Source of the DNA: Micromonospora carbonacea
Lineage (GTDB): Bacteria; Actinomycetota; Actinomycetes; Mycobacteriales; Micromonosporaceae
Reading direction: 5' to 3'
DNA: 64,000 bases
Assembly (NCBI RefSeq): GCF_014205165.1
Contig: NZ_JACHMZ010000001.1
Span: forward strand, 248,001-312,000
The notes beneath the pieces were generated by a model. It saw only the letters and a list, made by a program, of their open reading frames with translations. It did no database searches and was not told the DNA's origin. Shown in pieces: positions 17,962 to 26,101 of the stretch. Every line of letters begins with the position of its first letter. Position 1 is the first letter of the stretch. Both the position numbers and the translations under genes were made by a program.

Positions 17962-19260
17962 TCAGCCCAGCTCGGCGAGGGCGGCCAGCAGGCGGTCGAC
18001 GTCGCGCGCCGTGCTGCCCAGGCCGAGGCTCGCCCGCAGGGCGGTCGGCGGCAGGTCCGCCCGGCCGCTGCGGGCCGCCGCCTCGGCGAGCAGCCGCCGG
18101 GCCAGCGGGTGTGCGCAGAACAGCCCGTCGCGGACCCCGACGTCGTGCCGGGCCGCCAGCTCCGCCGCCACCTCGCCCGAGTCCCGGCCGGCGACGACGA
18201 ACGAGACGATGCCGACGCGGGGCGCGTCCGGGCCGAAGGTACGCAGCTCCACCACGTGCGGCAGGGCGGCCAGGCCCTGCCGGAGCCGGGCCAGCAGGGC
18301 CTGCTCCCGGGCGTGCAGCTCGTCCCGGTCGGCCTCGGCGAGCGCCGCGCAGACCGCCGCGAGGGCGACCGCGCCGAGCAGGTTGGGGGTGCCCGCCTCG
18401 TGCCGGGCCGGGCCGGCGGCCCAGCGCACCTCGTGCGTGGCGTCCCCGACGTGGCTGGTCGCGCCCCCACCCGCCAGGTACGGCGGGGCCGCGTCGAGCC
18501 AGTCGCCCCGCCCGAGCAGCACCCCCGCGCCGAACGGCGCGTACAGCTTGTGCCCGGAGACCGCCAGGTAGTCGACGCCCAGCGCGGCGACGTCGACCGG
18601 GGCGTGCGGGGCGAGCTGGGCGGCGTCCACGGCGATCCGGGCGGCGTGCCGGCGGGCGACGGCCGCCAGCTCGGCCACCGGCCAGCGTTCCCCGGTCACG
18701 TTGCTCGCCCCGGTGACCGCCACCAGCACCGGCGGGCCGGCGGGGCGGCTCGGGCCCCCGGCCCCCGGCGTCGCGTCCCGGCGCAGCTCGGTCAGCGCCG
18801 CGTCCAGGGCCCGGACCGCCTCGCCGGGGCCCGCCGGCACGGGCAACCGCACCGAGCCGCGCGGCCAGGGCAGCAGGTTGGCGTGGTGCTCGCCGGCGAA
18901 CGTCACCACCGTCGTCCCGGTGGGCAGGGCGCGGGCCAGCAGGTTCAGCGCGTCCGTCGTGTTGCGGGTGAAGATCACGTGGTCGCCGGGGCGGGCGCCG
19001 AAGAAGTCGCCGACGGTCTGCCGGGCCCGCTCGTAGGCGAGGGTGCAGCGCCGCGACAGCGCGCCCGCGCCCCGGTGCACGCTGGCGTACCAGGGGAGCA
19101 GCTCGGCCACGGCGTCGGCCGCCGCCCGCGCGCACGGCGCGCTGGCCGCGTGGTCCAGGTTGGTCTGGCCCGGCACGCCGAGCACGTCGAGCGGCCGCGA
19201 CGACGCCGGCGCGGTCCGCGCGGGCAGCGGGGCGGGCGGGGGTACGAGGGTGACGGTCAT
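17962..19260 (-). CDS. Class-V aminotransferase / cysteine desulfurase-like PLP enzyme under a SAM riboswitch
   Basis: A 432-aa PLP enzyme. Lys238 in VSGHKLYAPFG binds the cofactor, VDAAQLAPHAPVDV carries the Asp and Gln that hold the ring, and TNLDHAASAPCA is the usual N-terminal motif. No clear mobile-loop catalytic Cys in an SSGSACT-type context was seen. The matching place reads VRDGLFCAHP, so a Cys is present but the context is atypical. A desulfurase, or a selenocysteine-lyase-like or other C-S lyase activity, is possible. The SAM riboswitch in its leader ties it to methionine or cysteine metabolism. RBS GGAGG precedes the ATG. Confidence 0.88.
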   Translation of the reverse strand: MTVTLVPPPAPLPARTAPASSRPLDVLGVPGQTNLDHAASAPCARAAADAVAELLPWYASVHRGAGALSRRCTLAYERARQTVGDFFGARPGDHVIFTRNTTDALNLLARALPTGTTVVTFAGEHHANLLPWPRGSVRLPVPAGPGEAVRALDAALTELRRDATPGAGGPSRPAGPPVLVAVTGASNVTGERWPVAELAAVARRHAARIAVDAAQLAPHAPVDVAALGVDYLAVSGHKLYAPFGAGVLLGRGDWLDAAPPYLAGGGATSHVGDATHEVRWAAGPARHEAGTPNLLGAVALAAVCAALAEADRDELHAREQALLARLRQGLAALPHVVELRTFGPDAPRVGIVSFVVAGRDSGEVAAELAARHDVGVRDGLFCAHPLARRLLAEAAARSGRADLPPTALRASLGLGSTARDVDRLLAALAELG

Positions 19261-19317
19261 GCCGACCTCCGGGTCCGGGGACCCCGGGTGACGCCACCGG
19301 AGACGGGGTCCGCGCTT

Positions 19318-19426
19318 GCCCAGCGCCGGACGGGGCTGGGCCCGGTCATCACCCGGGGCACCCCACCGCGAACTCGACGAGGGTTGCCGGCCAGCAAGCC
19401 GGGGCTTGACGCTGGCGCTCGTGACC
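19318..19426 (-). ncRNA. SAM riboswitch (SAM-I/SAM-IV type) in the aminotransferase leader
   Basis: Read on the minus strand, the leader has GGTCACGAGCGCCAGCG, then GGCTTGCTGGCCGGCAACC, GCGGTGGGGTGCCCCGGGT and the closing GATGACC (core 19344-19426). These match the conserved SAM-binding core of the actinobacterial S-box/SAM-IV class. A GCCCAGC / GCTGGGC hairpin follows at 19318-19341, as in SAM-IV. The remaining 57 bases to the ATG contain GGGGTCCCCGG, which could pair near the RBS. SAM should switch off the downstream gene. Assignment to SAM-IV rather than SAM-I rests on the 3' hairpin. Confidence 0.87.
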
Positions 19427-19433
19427 TGACGAC

Positions 19434-19439
19434 AGGATA
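19434..19439 (-). promoter_or_regulatory. -10 box of the riboswitch transcript
   Basis: TATCCT on the minus strand, seven bases before the first base of the riboswitch, so transcription would start at about 19427, where the P1 stem begins. Confidence 0.65.
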
Positions 19440-19480
19440 ACGGTCGGCGGATGCGCCCGGAACGGGCGGCGGGGGGTGAC

Positions 19481-19486
19481 TACGCT
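19481..19486 (+). promoter_or_regulatory. Leaderless -10 of prsW
   Basis: TACGCT six bases before ATG 19493. Confidence 0.7.
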
Positions 19487-19492
19487 GACAGA

Positions 19493-20950
19493 ATGGCCGA
19501 CACCCCACCCGGCGGCGCGCCGGTGCCGCCGTGGACCGCGCCCGACGTCCCCGCGCCGCCCGGCGGGTCCGCCCCCCGGATGCCGCTGCGCCGGCTGGGC
19601 TGGCGACGGTTCCTGGTGCTGGCCCTGGTGGTGCTGCTGATCGCGGCGTGCGCGGTCTACATGCTCTTCGTGCTCGGCTCCAACCTCGGGCCGCAGGCGC
19701 TGCTGATCGGGGTGGTCGCCGCGATCCTGCCGGTGCCGGTGCTGGTCTCCTGCTTCCTGTGGCTCGACCGGTACGAGCCGGAGCCGCTGAAATACCTGAT
19801 CTTCTGCTTCGCGTGGGGCGCGTTCGTCTCGACGGCCGCCTCGCTGACCGTGAACGAGTTCTTCGCCGCCAGGTTCGCCGACTGGGGGCTGCCGAACGCC
19901 CTCACCGGCGTGCTCGTCGCCCCGTTCATCGAGGAGCTGACGAAGGCGCTCGGGCCCATCCTGCTGCTGATCTTCCGCCGCCGCGAGTGGTCCGGGATCA
20001 CCGACGGCCTGGTCTACTGCGGCCTGTCGGCGGTCGGCTTCGCCATGGTGGAGAACATCCTCTACCTGGGCGGCTACGGCTACGCCTCCGGCGTCGACGA
20101 GTACGGCCCCGCCACCGGCGCGCGGCAGGTCATCGCGATCTTCATCGTCCGGATCCTGCTGTTCGGGTTCGCGCACCCGCTGTTCACCTCGATGACCGGG
20201 GTGGGGCTCGGCATCGCCGCCCGCACGGCCGACCGGCGGGTGCGGTTCCTCGCCCCGCTCGCCGGCCTGCTGCTGGCGATGATGCTGCACGGCACCTGGA
20301 ACCTGCTGCCGTCGCTGGCCCAGGCCACCGGCCAGGCCATGATCGCCCTGTACGGCTATCTGGGCGTGATGGTGCCGATCTTCTTCGCCATGGTCGGGCT
20401 GGCCATCTGGCTGCGCGGCTGGGAGGGGCGGCTGACCGAACGCACCCTGCCCGACTACGTGCGGGCCGGCTGGCTCACCCCGCCCGAGGTGGCGTCGCTG
20501 GGCAGCCTCGGCCGGCGGCACGCGGCCCGCACCTGGGCCCGTCGGGTGGCCGGCGACGCGGGACTCAGGGCGATGCGGGGATACCAGTTCTCGGCCACCC
20601 GGCTGGCGCTGCTGCGCGACGGGATGCGCCGGGGGCTGGACCGCCGGCCCGCCGACCGGGAACGGACGATCAGGGAGGAACGGGAGCTGCTGGACGCGCT
20701 CACCGCGTACCGGTCGTTCTTCGTCGGACGGGACCCGCAGGCGCCCGTCGGCAGCTGGGACGGCCACCGCTACCACCTGCGGTTCCCCGACGGCTCGCAG
20801 CGCGCCGTCGACGCGCCGGACGAGCCGGTCGTGCCGATCCCGGTGGTGCTCGTCCCGCCGCCACCGCCCCCGGCCCACCCGGCGGGCTACGGCCCACCCG
20901 GCTGGTACGGCCCTCACCAGCCCCCGCCCTGGCCACCACGGACGGGCTGA
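19493..20950 (+). CDS. prsW: PrsW-family intramembrane metalloprotease
   Basis: A 485-aa protein with about eight membrane segments between residues 40 and 310. It has the four family motifs: EELTK (Glu147, Glu148), ENILY (about 187), FAHPLFTSMTG (His228) and LHGTWN (His266). The family (DUF2324-type, related to CPBP/CAAX proteases) includes the Bacillus anti-sigma protease PrsW. The target here is unknown. The first 30 residues are Pro-rich. The last 170 residues are cytoplasmic, helical, and end in a Pro/Gly/Tyr-rich tail. Divergent from the riboswitch transcript. Confidence 0.92.
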   Translation: MADTPPGGAPVPPWTAPDVPAPPGGSAPRMPLRRLGWRRFLVLALVVLLIAACAVYMLFVLGSNLGPQALLIGVVAAILPVPVLVSCFLWLDRYEPEPLKYLIFCFAWGAFVSTAASLTVNEFFAARFADWGLPNALTGVLVAPFIEELTKALGPILLLIFRRREWSGITDGLVYCGLSAVGFAMVENILYLGGYGYASGVDEYGPATGARQVIAIFIVRILLFGFAHPLFTSMTGVGLGIAARTADRRVRFLAPLAGLLLAMMLHGTWNLLPSLAQATGQAMIALYGYLGVMVPIFFAMVGLAIWLRGWEGRLTERTLPDYVRAGWLTPPEVASLGSLGRRHAARTWARRVAGDAGLRAMRGYQFSATRLALLRDGMRRGLDRRPADRERTIREERELLDALTAYRSFFVGRDPQAPVGSWDGHRYHLRFPDGSQRAVDAPDEPVVPIPVVLVPPPPPPAHPAGYGPPGWYGPHQPPPWPPRTG

Positions 20951-20985
20951 CGGCCGGGCGTGTGCGGGGTGGGCGGGCGGCCCGT

Positions 20986-21153
20986 TCAGGTCGTCAGGCC
21001 GGTGAGGAAGTCGCCCATGCCCTGCGCCATCGCCATCAGGCCCCCGCCGACCGACCTGCACACCTGCGCCGCGCCGTCCGGCCGGAACGCCACGAAGTAG
21101 ATCAGGAACGCGACGCCGCCCCAGAGGAACACCTTTTTCCAGAACACCGGCAC
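20986..21153 (-). CDS. Small single-pass membrane protein
   Basis: A 55-aa protein starting at GTG 21153 after GGGGAGGGGAGC: one membrane helix (VFLWGGVAFLIYFVAFRP) followed by a short soluble tail AQVCRSVGGGLMAMAQGMGD. The longer open frame back to 21264 is rejected because it runs towards repeat R3 and has no RBS. No family was recognised, but the strong Shine-Dalgarno sequence and plausible topology support a gene. It is convergent with prsW, 35 bp away. Confidence 0.65.
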   Translation of the reverse strand: MPVFWKKVFLWGGVAFLIYFVAFRPDGAAQVCRSVGGGLMAMAQGMGDFLTGLTT

Positions 21154-21261
21154 ACGCTCCCCTCCCCAGGGTGCTGGACGTGCCTGGCTTCCCGTCGCGG
21201 ACGGCCGCAAACGAAGCAGCCCCCGCCAGGCCGCGCACGGTGCGCCCCGGGGGAGGAGTGT

Positions 21262-21312
21262 CAAGAGGGGGCCCCTGCTATGCAGAAAGCGTTAACAGGG
21301 GGCCCTTCCTTA
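21262..21312 (-). repeat. Family-1 palindromic repeat, copy R3
   Basis: On the minus strand it reads TAAGGAAGGGCCCCCTGTTA, then ACGCTTTCTGCATAGCAG and GGGCCCCCTCTTG. The TAA is the stop codon of the GroES-like gene. It lies between two minus-strand genes. Confidence 0.9.
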
Positions 21313-21657
21313 CAGGTAGAGGCCGGTGGAGCCGGTGGTCTCCGCCTCGACGCGTTCGGCGGCCACGGCGTGCACGTCCCGCTCGCGCAGCAGCACGTAG
21401 CCCCGGCCCTGGAGCTCGACCTCGGAGCGGTCGTCGGGGTCGAAGAGGACGCGGTCGCCGGAGACGATCGAGCGGACGTGGGGACCCACGCCGACGGCGG
21501 TCGCCCAGGCGAGGCGCTTGCCGACGGCGGCGGTCGCCGGGATCACGATGCCGGCGGTGGAGCGGCGCTCACCCTCGCTCCCCTCCAACCGCACCAGCAC
21601 CCGGTCGTGCAGCAGACGGATCGGCAGGCCGGAGTCGAGGCTGTCATCGGCGGTCAC
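21310..21657 (-). CDS. GroES-like co-chaperonin
   Basis: A 115-aa protein of the chaperonin-10 fold: LPIRLLHDRVLVRLEG, STAGIVIPATA, KRLAWATAVGVGPHVRSIVS, GDRVLFDPDDRSEVE and the final YVLLRERDVHAV. It is longer than typical GroES (about 97 aa) at both ends, and the mobile loop reads EGSEGERRSTAGIVIP. It could cap the solitary GroEL encoded 15 kb away or act as a diverged paralogue. GTG 21657 is supported by TACCGT seven bases upstream. No groEL and no CIRCE element is adjacent. Its TAA stop is part of repeat R3. Confidence 0.85.
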   Translation of the reverse strand: MTADDSLDSGLPIRLLHDRVLVRLEGSEGERRSTAGIVIPATAAVGKRLAWATAVGVGPHVRSIVSGDRVLFDPDDRSEVELQGRGYVLLRERDVHAVAAERVEAETTGSTGLYL

Positions 21658-21664
21658 GACGGGA

Positions 21665-21670
21665 ACGGTA
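21665..21670 (-). promoter_or_regulatory. Leaderless -10 of the GroES-like gene
   Basis: TACCGT on the minus strand, seven bases before GTG 21657. Confidence 0.65.
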
Positions 21671-21771
21671 CCGCGTCCCCGCAGACCGGTCCGCCGGTGG
21701 TTACGGGGTCGAGGCCCAGGGCAATGTTGGCGCAACCGCCCTAGGCTGGGACGGAAGGACGTATCCTGTCC

Positions 21772-21777
21772 ACCCCT
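21772..21777 (+). promoter_or_regulatory. Possible -10 of the AI-2E transporter gene
   Basis: TATCCT about 38 bases before the TTG start would leave a short leader that contains the GGGAGG RBS. TAGGCT at 21742 is an alternative. Confidence 0.35.
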
Positions 21778-21815
21778 GTCGTCTGGGCGGGCGGGTTCTG
21801 CTGCGGGAGGTGCGC

Positions 21816-23159
21816 TTGAGCCGCTTCGAGCGGGTGTGGGGACGGCTGCACCGCGCGTACGAGTCGGGACGGGACGCGGTGCGGCAGGCCCGCGCCGACC
21901 CGACCGGGCGGGCCGACGTGACGGGCCGCCGGGCGTCGCCCGGCAGCATCGACGCCTCGGCCGAGGCGGGGGTGGCCTCGCCCCGCTCGCCGGGGCCGGT
22001 GGCCCCGCCGTCGGCGGTCGTGGTCGGCGCCGAGCTGCCCGCCGCGCTGCACAACTCCACCTCCAGCCGCGACGACGCGGACGTGCCGCACGCGCTGCGT
22101 ATCGCGGCCGCGTGGTCGTGGCGGCTGATCGTCATCGGCGTCGTGTTCTGGGCGCTGCTGAAGATCGTCGCCACCGTCAGCATCGTGATCATCCCGCTGG
22201 CCATCGCCATGCTGCTCTCGGCGCTGCTCGCGCCGGCCGTGGGCTGGCTGCTGCGGGCGCGTTTCCCCCGTTCGCTGGCGACGGCCGTGGTGCTGGTCGG
22301 CGGCCTGGCGGCCGTGGTCGGCACGCTGACGCTGGTGGTCAACGAGTTCATCAAGGGCGTGCCGGAGCTGAGCAAGAAGTCCTCCGAGGGCGTGCGGCAG
22401 ATCCAGGACTGGCTCAAGACCGGCCCGCTGCACCTGTCGGACAGCCAGCTCGACCGGTACATCGAGGAGGCCCAGTCCTGGATCAACAACAACACCGAGC
22501 GGTTCACCAGCGGGGCGGTCTCCACGGCGGCGACCCTGGCCGAGGTGCTCACCGGCATCGTGCTGGTGCTCTTCGCCACGTTCTTCTTCCTGCGTGACGG
22601 CAGCCGGATCTGGCGTTTCCTGGTGCGGTTGCTGCCGGTGGCGGCCCGGTGGAAGGTCGACGACGCCGGCCGGGCGTCCTGGGAGACGCTGGGCGCCTAC
22701 GTGCGGGCCACGGTGCTGGTCGCGTTCATCGACGCGGTCGGCATCGGCACCTTCCTGGTGATCTTCGACATCCCGTTCGCGTTCCCGCTGGCGGCGCTGG
22801 TCTTCCTCGGCGCGTTCATCCCCATCGTCGGGGCCGCGCTCTCCGGCGGGGTCGCGGTGCTGGTGGCGCTGGTCGACAGCGGCCCGGTCACCGCCCTGAT
22901 CATCCTCGGCGTGGTGATCGGCGTGCAGCAGGTCGAGGGGCACGTGCTCCAGCCGCTGATCATGGGCCGGGCGGTGGCCATCCACCCGCTCGCGGTGATC
23001 ATCGGCATCGCGGCGGGCGTGGTGCTCGCCGGGATCACCGGCGCGCTGGTGTCGGTGCCGCTGATCGCGGTGCTCAACACGGCCGTCCGCCGGCTCGCCG
23101 CGCGGACGGTGCCGGACACCCCGCCCGACGCCGTGGTGGTCGCCTCGCAAGCACCCTGA
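21816..23159 (+). CDS. AI-2E family transporter
   Basis: A 447-aa membrane protein with about eight helices and the family's central soluble segment (ELSKKSSEGVRQIQDWLKTG). Further signatures are LVLFATFFFLRDG, the FLGAFIPIVGAALSG motif and HVLQPLIMGRAVAIHPL. The family holds autoinducer-2 exporters, but also Na+/H+ antiporter-like and unknown members, so the cargo is open. There is an N-terminal cytoplasmic tail of about 95 residues. No ATG fits. TTG 21816 after GGGAGG is chosen. A GTG at 21810 overlaps the RBS and is less likely. Confidence 0.87.
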   Translation: MSRFERVWGRLHRAYESGRDAVRQARADPTGRADVTGRRASPGSIDASAEAGVASPRSPGPVAPPSAVVVGAELPAALHNSTSSRDDADVPHALRIAAAWSWRLIVIGVVFWALLKIVATVSIVIIPLAIAMLLSALLAPAVGWLLRARFPRSLATAVVLVGGLAAVVGTLTLVVNEFIKGVPELSKKSSEGVRQIQDWLKTGPLHLSDSQLDRYIEEAQSWINNNTERFTSGAVSTAATLAEVLTGIVLVLFATFFFLRDGSRIWRFLVRLLPVAARWKVDDAGRASWETLGAYVRATVLVAFIDAVGIGTFLVIFDIPFAFPLAALVFLGAFIPIVGAALSGGVAVLVALVDSGPVTALIILGVVIGVQQVEGHVLQPLIMGRAVAIHPLAVIIGIAAGVVLAGITGALVSVPLIAVLNTAVRRLAARTVPDTPPDAVVVASQAP

Positions 23160-23202
23160 CCGGCCGGCGGGCGAACCGGCCCGCCCCGCCGACCCGGCCG
23201 CG

Positions 23203-25365
23203 TCACGACCTGCCGAGCCGCTCCAGCGCCCCCCGGGCCACCTCCGGGCGCGTCGTGTACCAGAACGGGGGCAGCGAGCGGCGCAGGAACGGGCCGTAGC
23301 CCCGGGCCGTCTCCAGCCGCGAGTCGAGCACCGCGACCACGCCCCGGTCACCGGTGGCCCGGATCAGCCGGCCCACCCCCTGCGCCAGCCGGACCGCCGC
23401 GATCGGCACGCTGACGGCGGAGAACCCGGAGCCGCCGCCCGCGTCCACGGCGGCGGCGCGGGCCGCCGCGAGCGGCTCGTCCGGCCGGGGGAACGGCAGC
23501 CGGTCGATCACGACGAGCTGGCAGGAGTCGCCCGGCACGTCGACCCCCTGCCACAGCGACATCACGCCGAACAGGCAGCTCGACTGCTCCTCGCGGAACC
23601 GGCGCACCAGCAGCGGCAGCGACTCCTCGCCCTGGAGCAGGACCGGCAGGTCGGTCTTCGCGCGCAGCAGCTCCGCCGCCTGCTGCGCGGCCCGCCGGGA
23701 GGAGAACAGCCCGAGGGTACGCCCACCCAGCGCCCCGACCAGCGCCAGCAGCTCCTCGCCGGCCGCGTCGGGCAGCCCGGAGGCGGCGGGGCGGGGCAGG
23801 TGCGCCGCCACGTAGAGGATGCCCTGCCGGGCGTAGTCGAACGGGGAGCCGACGTCGAGCGACCGCCAGCCCGGCCCCTCGGTGGCGGGCACGGTGCCGG
23901 TGGTGGGGCGGCTGCCCGGGGCGGCGGCCACCGGCGTCGCGCCGGCCGGGGCGTCCCCCCGGGCGGTGGCGGCGGCCAGCGCGGCGGCGGCCGGGGACGG
24001 CGGGGCGGGCGGCGGCGCCTCCAGCCCCAGGGCCCGGGCCACCGTGTCGAACCGGCCGCCCAGCGCCAGGGTCGCCGAGGTGGCGACGACGGTGCGCTCG
24101 TCGTACAGGTGGGTGGCGAGGGTGCCGGCGACCGACAGCGGGGCCACCACCAGGGCCCGGCGGCTGCCGTTGTCGGGCTTCTCCACCCACGCCACGTCGT
24201 GCTCGGACTCCTCCAGCAGCCGCTGGGCGGTGGCCGACAGCTCGTCGAGCACCGCCTTGGCCTGCTGCTTGCGGACCGGGTCCGGGTCGTCGGACTTGAC
24301 CTCGCCGATCGCGTCGAGCCCGGCCCGGGTGGCGGCGTCGAGCAGGGTGCACGCCTCGCGCAGCGGGCCGGGCAGCCCGGCGGTGAGGCGGCCGGCGGGC
24401 ACCTCGGCCAGCCCGACGGCGAGCGCGTCGCCGGCCTCGGTGAGCCGCTCGGCGACCTCCGGACGCAGCAGCGGCCGGGCCCGCCGGGTGGACCGGTCGA
24501 TCAGCTCCGGCACCAGCTCGGCCTGGGCCGCCGAGGAGACCCGGTCGGCCAGCTCGTGCGCCTCGTCGACGATCAGCAGCTTGTGCGGCGGCACGATGTG
24601 CCGGCCGGCGATCATGTCGACGGCGAGCAGGCTGTGGTTGGTCACCACGATGTCGGCCTCGCGGGCGCGGGCCCGGGACGCCTCGGCGAAGCACTCCGCG
24701 CCGAACGGGCAGCGGGACGCCCCCACGCACTCCCGGGCCGGCATCGACACCAGCCGCCAGGCCAGGTCGTCGACGCCCGGGTCCAGCTCGTCGCGGTCGC
24801 CGGTGTCGGTCTCCATCGCCCAGTCGCGCAGCCGCTCGATCTGCTTGCCGAGCCGGCCCGCCTCGCCGAGCCACCTCCCGCCCCCGCCGCCCGACCGGGG
24901 CTCGACGGCGTCGAACAGGGTGTCCGTCGGCTCGTCCTCCGTCGAGTTGTCCAGCCGGGCCAGGCACAGGTAGTGGTGGCGGCCCTTGAGCACGGCGAAG
25001 GTGGGCCGGCGGCCGAGCACGGGCTCCACCGCCTCGGCGAGCCGGGGCAGGTCGTGCTCGACGAGCTGGGACTGCAACGCCAGGGTCGCGGTGGAGACCA
25101 CCACCGGGCCGTCCACGGTCAGGGCCGGGGCCAGGTAGCCCAGCGACTTGCCGGTGCCGGTGCCGGCCTGCACCAGCAGGTGCTCGCCGGAGGCCACGCA
25201 CTCGGAGATCGCCGTGGCCATCTGCTGCTGGCCGGGGCGGGCCGCGCCGCCGGGGACCGCGCCGACCGCGGCGGCGAGCAGCTCGCCGGCGTCGGCCCGC
25301 TTGCCGCGCCGCCGGGCGGAGGTGCGGGGGAGGGCGGAACCGGGAGCGGTGCGCGGCGGAGTCAC
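23203..25365 (-). CDS. dinG: DinG/XPD-type ATP-dependent DNA helicase
   Basis: A 720-aa superfamily-2 helicase. Walker A AGTGTGKS is at 67-74, the DEAH box (VDEAHEL) at 267-270, and motif VI reads QGVGRLIRATGD. Four Cys (HYLCLARL, ARECVGASRCPFGAEC) lie between motifs Ia and II where the XPD/DinG iron-sulfur cluster binds. An Ala/Pro-rich insertion at about 465-505 looks disordered. The enzyme unwinds DNA 5' to 3', probably in repair or R-loop removal. GTG 25365 is set by TACCTT six bases upstream. Divergent from the DUF402 gene. Confidence 0.92.
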   Translation of the reverse strand: MTPPRTAPGSALPRTSARRRGKRADAGELLAAAVGAVPGGAARPGQQQMATAISECVASGEHLLVQAGTGTGKSLGYLAPALTVDGPVVVSTATLALQSQLVEHDLPRLAEAVEPVLGRRPTFAVLKGRHHYLCLARLDNSTEDEPTDTLFDAVEPRSGGGGGRWLGEAGRLGKQIERLRDWAMETDTGDRDELDPGVDDLAWRLVSMPARECVGASRCPFGAECFAEASRARAREADIVVTNHSLLAVDMIAGRHIVPPHKLLIVDEAHELADRVSSAAQAELVPELIDRSTRRARPLLRPEVAERLTEAGDALAVGLAEVPAGRLTAGLPGPLREACTLLDAATRAGLDAIGEVKSDDPDPVRKQQAKAVLDELSATAQRLLEESEHDVAWVEKPDNGSRRALVVAPLSVAGTLATHLYDERTVVATSATLALGGRFDTVARALGLEAPPPAPPSPAAAALAAATARGDAPAGATPVAAAPGSRPTTGTVPATEGPGWRSLDVGSPFDYARQGILYVAAHLPRPAASGLPDAAGEELLALVGALGGRTLGLFSSRRAAQQAAELLRAKTDLPVLLQGEESLPLLVRRFREEQSSCLFGVMSLWQGVDVPGDSCQLVVIDRLPFPRPDEPLAAARAAAVDAGGGSGFSAVSVPIAAVRLAQGVGRLIRATGDRGVVAVLDSRLETARGYGPFLRRSLPPFWYTTRPEVARGALERLGRS

Positions 25366-25371
25366 CGTGCG

Positions 25372-25377
25372 AAGGTA
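25372..25377 (-). promoter_or_regulatory. Leaderless -10 of the helicase gene
   Basis: TACCTT on the minus strand, six bases before GTG 25365. Confidence 0.65.
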
Positions 25378-25445
25378 CCCGCCGCCGCCGACACCGGTCC
25401 GCCCCCGCCCCGCGTGGCGGGGTCACCGTACGAAATCTCCTGGCA

Positions 25446-25489
25446 TCGATTCCGTTACTTCCCCCCGCGCGACGGGTGGGCGGAATCGA
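25446..25489 (+). promoter_or_regulatory. Inverted repeat upstream of the DUF402 gene
   Basis: TCGATTCCG and CGGAATCGA, 26 bases apart, end one base before the -10 at 25491. The spacing suggests a possible two-site operator or stem. Confidence 0.35.
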
Positions 25490-25490
25490 C

Positions 25491-25496
25491 TAGGGT
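25491..25496 (+). promoter_or_regulatory. Leaderless -10 of the DUF402 gene
   Basis: TAGGGT seven bases before ATG 25504. Confidence 0.7.
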
Positions 25497-25503
25497 GCGA
25501 CTC

Positions 25504-26010
25504 ATGCCGAGCGACGTGGTCCGCGTGATCTACCGTAAATACGACGGCAGAGCCCACCGCGACTACCCGGCCCGCCGCCTGGCCACGGACGATCTCGGCG
25601 TGTGGCTCGGCGTGCCGGCCGGCACCGAGTCCATCTACCACGGCCAGCCGTCGGTCGAGCAGATCCCCTTCGTCCTGCTGGTGCCGCACCACGCCTGGTG
25701 GACGTGCATGTTCAACCCGCCGCCGCGCACGAGCGAGGTCTACTGCGACATCGCCACCCCGGCCCGCTGGGAGGGCGACGACACCGTCCACCTGTTCGAC
25801 CTCGACCTCGACGTGGTGCGCCGCCGGGGCACCGGCCTGGTCGAGCTGCGCGACGAGGACGAGTTCGCCGAGCACCGCGAGCAGTTCGGCTACCCCGACG
25901 ACCTGGTGGCCGAGGCGGAGACGGCCTCCCGCTGGCTGCTGGGCGTGCTCGGCGACGGCAGCGAGCCGTTCGCCACGGCGTACCGGAAGTGGCTGGCCCT
26001 GGTGGTCTGA
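25504..26010 (+). CDS. DUF402 domain protein
   Basis: A 168-aa soluble protein with the DUF402 barrel. Signatures are WTCMFNPPPRTSEVYCDIAT and LFDLDLDVVRRRGTGLVELRD with the metal-binding DLD acidic cluster, followed by FAEHREQFGYP and a helical tail. Characterised relatives include phosphohydrolases of nucleotides (Ntdp) and FomD. The substrate here is unknown. The DUF402 core is complete. It stands alone between a divergent helicase and ppk2. Confidence 0.85.
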   Translation: MPSDVVRVIYRKYDGRAHRDYPARRLATDDLGVWLGVPAGTESIYHGQPSVEQIPFVLLVPHHAWWTCMFNPPPRTSEVYCDIATPARWEGDDTVHLFDLDLDVVRRRGTGLVELRDEDEFAEHREQFGYPDDLVAEAETASRWLLGVLGDGSEPFATAYRKWLALVV

Positions 26011-26101
26011 GCCCGGCCCGCCCGCGGCCCGCCGCCGGCGACCGCGAACGTGACACCGCGCTCGACGGGCGGGAGTGGCCGGGGTAGGTGATGATCCAGT
26101 C

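Noticed and set aside
19349..21238. 629-aa minus-strand frame across prsW
   Set aside because: Antisense shadow of prsW, rich in His, Gln, Arg and Asp. It also overlaps the riboswitch.
21154..21264. 92-aa version of the small membrane protein
   Set aside because: The extra 37 residues run up to repeat R3 and lack an RBS. GTG 21153 has one.
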